Notes under the pieces: generated by a model
Databases searched by the model: none
The model's input: the letters and a program-made list of their open reading frames with translations, nothing else
What the model was told of the DNA's origin: nothing
Assembly: GCA_018292915.2 (NCBI GenBank)
Contig: JACVVK020000465.1
Span: 397,501-461,500 of the forward strand
DNA length: 64,000 nt
Reading direction: 5' to 3'
Origin: Batillaria attramentaria
Lineage: Eukaryota; Mollusca; Gastropoda; Batillariidae
Made by a program: the position numbers and the translations under genes
Part shown: piece by piece, positions 55,012-64,000 of the stretch
Layout of the letters: the number at the start of each line of letters is the position of its first letter
How positions within the stretch are numbered: the stretch's first letter is position 1

Positions 55012-55917
55012 ATGCGGTCTGTGGTAATGGTTCTGCTGCTGGTGTCCGCCATGATGCTGACTGGCACTCACGCCAGCTGGTGGACCAGGACCCGGGACAA
55101 AGTAGAAAATGTAAGCAGCTTTTTCATTGGTCAATCACAATCCGTGTGTGAGTAGGTCTTTTGTTGGCAATTCACATTTCATGTGTTAGCAGTCCTTTCA
55201 TTGGTCAGTCACAATCAGTGTGTGAGTAGGTCTTTTATTGGCAATTCACATTTCATATGTTAGCAGTCCTTTCATTGGTCAGTCACAATCCGTGTGTGAG
55301 TAGGTCTTTTATTGGCAATTCACATTTCATATGTTAGCAGTCCTTTCATTGGTCAATCACAATCCGTGTGTGAGTAGGTCTTTTATTGGCAATTCACATT
55401 TTATATGTTAGCAGTCCTTTCATTGGTCAATCATAATCTGTGTGTGAACAGGTCTTTTATTCGTCATTCACAATCCGTGTGTCAGTAGCTCTAGCGCCGG
55501 ACATTCATAATCCGTGTGTTAGTAGCGCTTTCGCTTGTCAATTGCAATCCATCATATGTAAGCATCTCTTTTATTGGTCAGTCACAATCCACGTGTGTTT
55601 ACTGGTCCGTCACAACCCATGTGGTAACAGTTGTTTCGTTGGTCAACCACAGTCCGCATGTGAGCAGCTCTGAGCAAATGTCACCTGCCAGTGATTCAGT
55701 ACGGGGGTGGGGGAGGAGGGGTGGGTGCGTTAACAAGTTGATAACGGGTAACGGACACTTTTTAGATCCTTTCTGTGTGTTGCAGGCGGCCATTGGAGCT
55801 GCAACGAGTGCAGCTGTCGGAGCGGTAGTGGGGAAACGCGAGACAAAAGCCAGGTCAGGAACGGGGTTATTTTGGCCATCGAAACGCGACACTGATAGCC
55901 ATGAGCCCAATGAGTAG
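55012..55917 (+). CDS. Peptide precursor G: short form without EF-hand
   Basis: Exon 1 is 55012-55110: signal peptide (MRSVVMVLLLVSAMMLTGTH start) followed by S-W-W-T-R-T-R-D-K, very close to gene E. Exon 2 is 55786-55917, behind GTGTTGCAG, and opens A-A-I-G-A-A-T-S-A-A with Gly49-Lys50-Arg51. The frame then continues through a second Lys66-Arg67 to a stop at 55915-55917, 76 aa in all. There is no A-C-P motif, EF-hand or Y-C tail, so the pro-domain is gone and replaced by about 25 unrelated residues (including G-L-F-W-P-S). AATAAA at 55987-55992 follows closely, so the short form looks deliberate rather than simply interrupted. The 16 residues between the two dibasic sites might be a second peptide; this is inference. 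Intron 1 carries a 74-bp tandem repeat. Confidence 0.72.
55123..55440. repeat. 74-bp tandem repeat in intron 1 of G
   Basis: At least four copies spaced 74 bp (CATTGG at 55125, 55199, 55273) containing CAATCCGTGTGTGAGTAGG. Degenerate copies continue to about 55660. Confidence 0.85.
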
Positions 55918-55986
55918 AACGAGTGTTCAGCTGATCCCGCGTTTCACGGCAACACTGGTACTCCGTGCCGTAGCTTTTGTGTGAGC

Positions 55987-55992
55987 AATAAA
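55987..55992 (+). terminator. Polyadenylation signal of G
   Basis: AATAAA 70 bases after the G stop codon. Confidence 0.65.
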
Positions 55993-55999
55993 ACTTTCG

Positions 56000-59214
<3,215 letters not shown>

Positions 59215-60528
59215 TCACTGAGTCAGCCTAGCGCACACGTCGAGCACACCTGTTGAATGGAAAACACCAGTCAATGATAATAATTATTGGGAGCAATTAT
59301 GTATTTGATATATGGATCTATTACCCAGGTCTTCATTGCCATTTACGTCCAATCATAATCTTGCCCCCCCCCCCCCCCCCCCAACTTATGACATAATAGG
59401 CAACATGCGCAACTTTGAGTCATACATCTTCGTTTTTTGAGGAACACTGTGTGGTCCGAATGACGTCCATGTCCGGCACTTGAAATCTTCTCTACAAAAT
59501 GGAGACAGCCCGTTCACCCGGCTGGAGCCAGTGTAACCTGGGTGTGCATGCAGTGACTCGGGTACATACGGATATGGAGACAGTACTGAATTTTTTTATG
59601 CGCTGACATGACAAATGACAGCAGCCGTGACTGTGATACAATGCGAAATAATCACTGTGATACTGATTGCTGACTACATCACTCACTGATCACGTTGTTG
59701 AAGGTCAAAGTTTCCTCCGTGTCCAGCCGGCCGTCCGTGTTGGCTACAAGAGAGACAAAAACATGTCCGTGTTGGCTACAAGAGAGACAAAAACATGTCC
59801 GTGTTGGCTACAGGAGAGACAAAAACATGTCCGTGTTGGCTACAAGAGAGACAAAAACATGTCCGTGTTGGCTACAGGAGAGATAAAAACGTACATTTAT
59901 ATGCCAACCTTACAACCTTAGTCATCACGGGAGAGACAAAAACATATATATACCAACGCTGAAGCAAACTATAGCTCGTTTGTCATGCGAGCTCAGAGAG
60001 AGAGAGAGAGAGAGATTTTACATTAGTTTGAAAGAACATACATGGTCCTACTGCCAAAAATAAATAAATAAATAAATGCAGATAAAATGAATAAATGCAG
60101 AATGGATGAATGAATGAATGAAATACAGATAAAATGAATGAATGAATGAGCCCACCGTCGGCCTGCAGGAAGGCTGAGATGATGACGAGCGACTCAGGAA
60201 CATCAGGACCGACTTTAAAGTTTGGACAGGCCTGGGCTAGTGCCGCCTCCAGCGCCTCCCGGTTCGGTACGTCGCTATCCGCCGCGTCGCGCTTGCCCGG
60301 CAACAGCATGGCTCCAGCCCGGATGATCATGGCGGTCTCGGCGGGGTGCGTCTTGACCCACTCTACAGCCGCTTTAGCGCCCGTTCGGGAGGCGGATATG
60401 ATGGCCGTGGCCGCTAGAGGATGACTAGCCACCCAGCTCTCTACACTCTCGTACGTCTGCACAAAGGGAAATGCTACATCCCTCAACTTTCATACTGCCA
60501 TGGCCTTCTTACTGTATAATGGACGCAC

Positions 60529-60559
<31 letters not shown>

Positions 60560-61099
60560 ACACCTCCCTCTCTTCAAAACGGTTTGTAAAATAACGCCTT
60601 CAGCAGACAATGGTCAGTTTGAGTTAATGGCGTGAAAACCATCTATCATGAACCATCTATCATGAACTTCATTTGTGTTTTGATGTAGGATGTGTCCAAA
60701 GGCAATAAAGGTCATTTCACGCTGTCTACAAAAGCCGTAACTTGAAAGATACAGTAGCGCTGGGAATATACAGGGTGTATACGTCCAAACTCAACACCCG
60801 CATCTTTTCAGAGAGAGAGTTCTGACCGAGGCAATGACGATAATGGTGTGTGTGTCAATTAAAAACGAAATGATGTTAGTCGCAGGCAGTTCACACACGC
60901 AACTGTACAAAAAAAAATGCCCTCTATGATAGCCATTAGTCATTTTGACACGTGAAGTAGTTCAGTACAAAAACAAATCTGGCACTGTGCTTCTCACATT
61001 CCTGACTGAGCTGAGAGCATCGTCCAGCCAGTTGGCCCCTGACCCCGTCAGCAGAACACAGGAAGTCAGGAGAACAAGGTTGACACTCGATGTGAGCAT
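59215..61099 (-). CDS. Peptide precursor H: long amidated peptide with internal repeat and EF-hand pro-domain
   Basis: Minus-strand exons 61099-60998, 60456-60156, 59743-59687 and 59249-59215 (102+301+57+35 = 495 nt) give 164 aa, phases 0, 1, 1. Residues 1-22 are a signal peptide (MLTSSVNLVLLTSCVLLTG start). The mature region, about residues 23-87, is Cys-free and the longest of the family. It contains two copies of W-V-x-x-H-P-x5-I-I at residues 42-54 and 67-79. It ends Leu-Pro-Gly88-Lys-Arg, giving a predicted amidated Pro. The pro-domain has Q-A-C-P-N-F-K-V-G-P-D and a loop D-A-N-T-D-G-R-L-D-T-E-E; exon 4 gives V-L-D-V-C-A-R-L. The exon 3 acceptor and first 11 coding bases are tandemly duplicated in the intron. 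The ATG follows GTGTGCAG. Confidence 0.85.
59744..59892 (-). repeat. Tandem duplication of the exon 3 acceptor of H
   Basis: About four or five units of roughly 32 bp. Read on the minus strand, each contains a TCTCTTGTAG or TCTCCTGTAG acceptor followed by CCAACACGGAC, the first 11 bases of exon 3, then ATGTTTTTG. Only the last unit leads into the full exon. Confidence 0.9.
60056..60152. repeat. AATA/GAAT short tandem repeats in intron 2 of H
   Basis: (AAAT)n and (GAAT)n runs near the exon 2 donor. Confidence 0.85.
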
Positions 61100-61256
61100 C
61101 TGCACACAGGATGTAGGACGAGGTTAATACATCAGCCTAGAACTCTACAACATATAATGCCTGACGGCTGATGGCTATGTCATGGGTGAAATCAGATTCA
61201 GGAATCTCTCTCCGGTTGTACCGGCGTTCTAGGTTGTTACCCTTCTTGACAACGGG

Positions 61257-61335
<79 letters not shown>

Positions 61336-63065
61336 GCGCACGAACACATTCACCATTCAGAGGTCACTGGCTTCTGATAAAGTTTATGCTGTGAAATATT
61401 GCTAGCATGCAGGTACCTCCAGGTAGAAGGTAACTCAATTCCTCAGCAAAAGCCTGGTGAACTACAGTCACGATCTAACCAAGCTAGCGTGACCTATATA
61501 CACGTGCAGTACCTTGACGTGACCTATATACACGTGCAGTACCTTGACGTGGAGGCAGGCGGTGAGTCAGTGGAACAAACGACGAGTAAGGGCGACAACG
61601 CTGTGTGTGACATGGTGTTGTTCTCGGCGAGTTTTTATGTCTTTCGTTTATTCACTCGGTCATCCTGTGTCCTCTCGATAGGTGAGAGGTGGTTTATTCC
61701 AGCTGTCATGCACCTCTCCAGCCACATCCTAGAAACAGCTGTCCATGAGGAGCTAGGCCATCAGGGTTTCATTGCCGCGTGGGACAACTGTCACAGACCA
61801 GTAGAATGAAGATCGGTGCGTTCTATCATTACTGCGCCGTGGTCGTCGTTATGTGAAAACTCTTGACTTGCTGTAAACATTGTGGTCACATCTGTCGCTT
61901 GCAAACTCCATTCCTTGTCGTCGTTACTTGAAGGTCTACAGTCTCAACAAAAACCCGCAAACGGTGTGTTTTAAAAAAAAGCCGACCGTGTAAAATGCAC
62001 AGTGAACTCTGTCACAGTTGTAGATTTTACTACGTCCCTGAAACCCGTGTAAACGCCAAGGGCAGCCTGATTTCACAGCTCAGTTTGCGTTTTAACATTG
62101 CAGCACACAACACCGGCTAACATAGCGACGTGTCTCGCTCACTGATCTAAAACACAATGAAGTCACCGCATTCGTTCTGGTTTTATCATTGTGTACGAAG
62201 CGCTGAAAACTGCAACTGTGACAGAGTTGTCTGCATTATGCACAGTCGCAGGAGTCACAGTTTAAAAACAAAAACAAACAAACAAACAAACAAAAACACT
62301 GTTTGCGTTTTTTTTTAAATTTCAGACCTTTAATTCTAGGCTGGAGTTTGCTGAAAACACAGATAGCGAGCTTTTGTGGGGGAAAATGACAAGTATACTA
62401 TCCGAGTGTGTTTGTTTGGAAACTTTCCACTCTTCGTCAGGTCTGGCAGAATACTGAGTACTCGATCTACGAGTGCTATATTTGATATGCCACCAAGCAA
62501 TACTGAGTACTCGATCTACGAGTGATATATTTGATATACCACCAAGCAATACTGGCCATACAAGTCAGTGTTAGTGTTTCCTTACATAGTTGTCACTGTG
62601 AGTCATCGGCTAGAAATGACACAACCGATTTCAGTCTGACGACAGAGGCATGTTATACTGAACACTACTCACCTTGTTGTGTGGACGAGTAGCCAAGTCT
62701 GATAAACGTATTGTGGGTGTCCACAGTGTCGGGCCTAGTCATGTTCTTCACTCGTTTTTATGCCAGATTTTTAATATCTTTTCCTTTGTGCTCTTTACGT
62801 GTGAGACAGTTCACTCCAGCTGTCATTTACCCTTCCAGTCAGATCCTAGAAACAGCTGTCTAACTGGAGGGTTTCTATCACCGTTTTGTTTCCACGTTCA
62901 TTTCACACACAATGGCAATATAGTGAATATACTGTTTGTGGGCTTATTTTGTAGTCGGTAGCAATGAACTCAAATGTCACAAACGACTTTTGAAACAGAA
63001 GTTGGCAACAAGACAAGACAAAATCACAAAAGTATGTAATTGTGAGTAGGCGATCATGCGCAGGT

Positions 63066-63154
<89 letters not shown>

Positions 63155-64000
63155 CTCTTATCTGAGTATTTGACTTATTTTATATCAAGATCCTATTATA
63201 GTGAACGGAGCAATAGCATGGGTCTGAAGACAATTTTCTGTTTGAAACTTTACATTTTAAACAGAAAAAGTAGTTTTGAATTTTGAGTGAGAATTTGAAT
63301 GCAGTCATCTTTTTTAGAGTGATCAATACCGTATTCTTGCCACACTACCACGCCGATGTCAAGAAATGTTTTTGTTGGTTGATTCTGTGATTCTCGTCGT
63401 CAGAATGAGATGTTTTACTGGCTGCCTCTGGTCTTCAAGGTAACTGTGATGACTTGTAATGTTGCATCGTGAGATCGGCGTCATGATCACGACAGTCAAG
63501 TACAATAAACACTGAGAGTAAACCAGTGACTGGTGTTAGCAGTCTGAAGATATCCGATGTTGTATTTGAGATTGCTTTGAACGATACAATATCGTTGCAA
63601 ACAACAGCGGTAAATTGCTATCGCAAAATCGACACGCTACGTACATGTCATTTGAAAAGGTTTCACTATTTGCATACGTATTCATGACCATATGACCATA
63701 CATGACTGGCCTGTCGAAGGTTAAGGGTTGGGTACATACTAATGAACTCACGCCCCCTAGTGACCGTGGTATGACGCAACGCCTGGTTATTCAAAGTTAT
63801 TCAAACAGGACAATATGGTCTAGCTGTTTTCAGTATTTTAATGCAGGGTAAATGACAGCTTGGATGAACCACTTCTCACCTGTCGGGATGACAAAGGAAG
63901 GGTTATTAAAAAAATCAGACATAAAAACGATGGGAGAACAGAACTAGTCAGACACAACGTGGTCACTCTCAACCATCCTACATCCGACTCACAACCTGTC
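61100..64000. other. Region upstream of H, no gene recognised
   Basis: It contains (CA)n-(CG)n at 61258-61340 and (GT)n at 63066-63151. A tandem pair of about 56 bp lies at 62448-62560 (TACTGAGTACTCGATCTACG). Two diverged copies of a segment with CCAGCTGTCAT and CATCCTAGAAACAGCTGTC occur near 61680-61750 and 62815-62865. A repeated CCTATATACACGTGCAG (61494 and 61525) could read as a TATA on the minus strand for H, but this is weak. Confidence 0.45.

Noticed and set aside
59695..59921. Repeated TCPCWLQERQKHVRVGYKRD plus-strand frames
   Set aside because: They are the antisense of the duplicated acceptor repeat in gene H, not a coding region.

Overview
The window is eukaryotic and most likely from a gastropod mollusc. 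This is an inference from small multi-exon genes with GT-AG introns, AATAAA signals, invertebrate-type Toll-like receptor sequences, very many long CA/GT and CT/GA microsatellites, and decayed LINE and DNA transposons. I cannot name the species. There is no sign of bacterial organisation, and most long open frames are microsatellite translations.

The main content is a family of small secreted-peptide precursor genes that I do not recognise by name. I call the copies B1, A, B2, D, C, E, F, I, E2, G and H, in order along the window. The usual layout is four coding exons. Exon 1 is a signal peptide whose ATG sits directly behind a splice acceptor. Exon 2 carries a highly variable mature peptide, usually ending in Gly plus a dibasic or tribasic site (an amidation and convertase signature), and then a conserved acidic pro-domain with an A/V-C-P motif. 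Exon 3 is 57 nt in every intact copy and finishes a single canonical EF-hand loop. Exon 4 is short and encodes D/G/S-[VL]-L-x-[YFV]-C. Hand-assembled reading frames close exactly for A, C, D, E, E2, F and H, which is strong evidence for real genes. Mature regions fall into three classes: short Cys-rich (A, I, perhaps B2), a C-x13-C loop (C, D), and linear Cys-free helical peptides (E, E2, F, G, H). The layout resembles antimicrobial-peptide, neuropeptide or venom-type precursors; the function is unknown.

The order is: B1 3' end (1-1460, +), A (2771-6011, -), B2 (9412-12005, +), D (14483-17115, -), C (20687-22215, +), a pogo-like transposon and LINE remnant (23435-27080), TLR copy 1 (27547-30178, +, broken), E (30854-32623, -), minisatellites, F (39615-40871, +), I (42243-42905, +), TLR copy 2 (45096-47727, +, broken), a fresh LINE insertion (48121-49861), E2 (50174-51803, -), G (55012-55917, +) and H (59215-61099, -). 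Neighbouring genes often form divergent head-to-head pairs (A/B2, D/C, E2/G).

Two levels of duplication are visible. TLR+E+minisatellite (about 27.5-36.8 kb) and TLR2+E2+minisatellite (about 45.1-54.8 kb) are nearly identical over most of their length, but each carries a LINE insertion that the other lacks. B1 and B2 3' halves are a second near-identical pair that share a PiggyBac-like insertion. Both TLR copies share a frame-breaking LRR repeat and a stop before the TIR domain. A pathway linking the TLRs to the peptides is suggested only by position.
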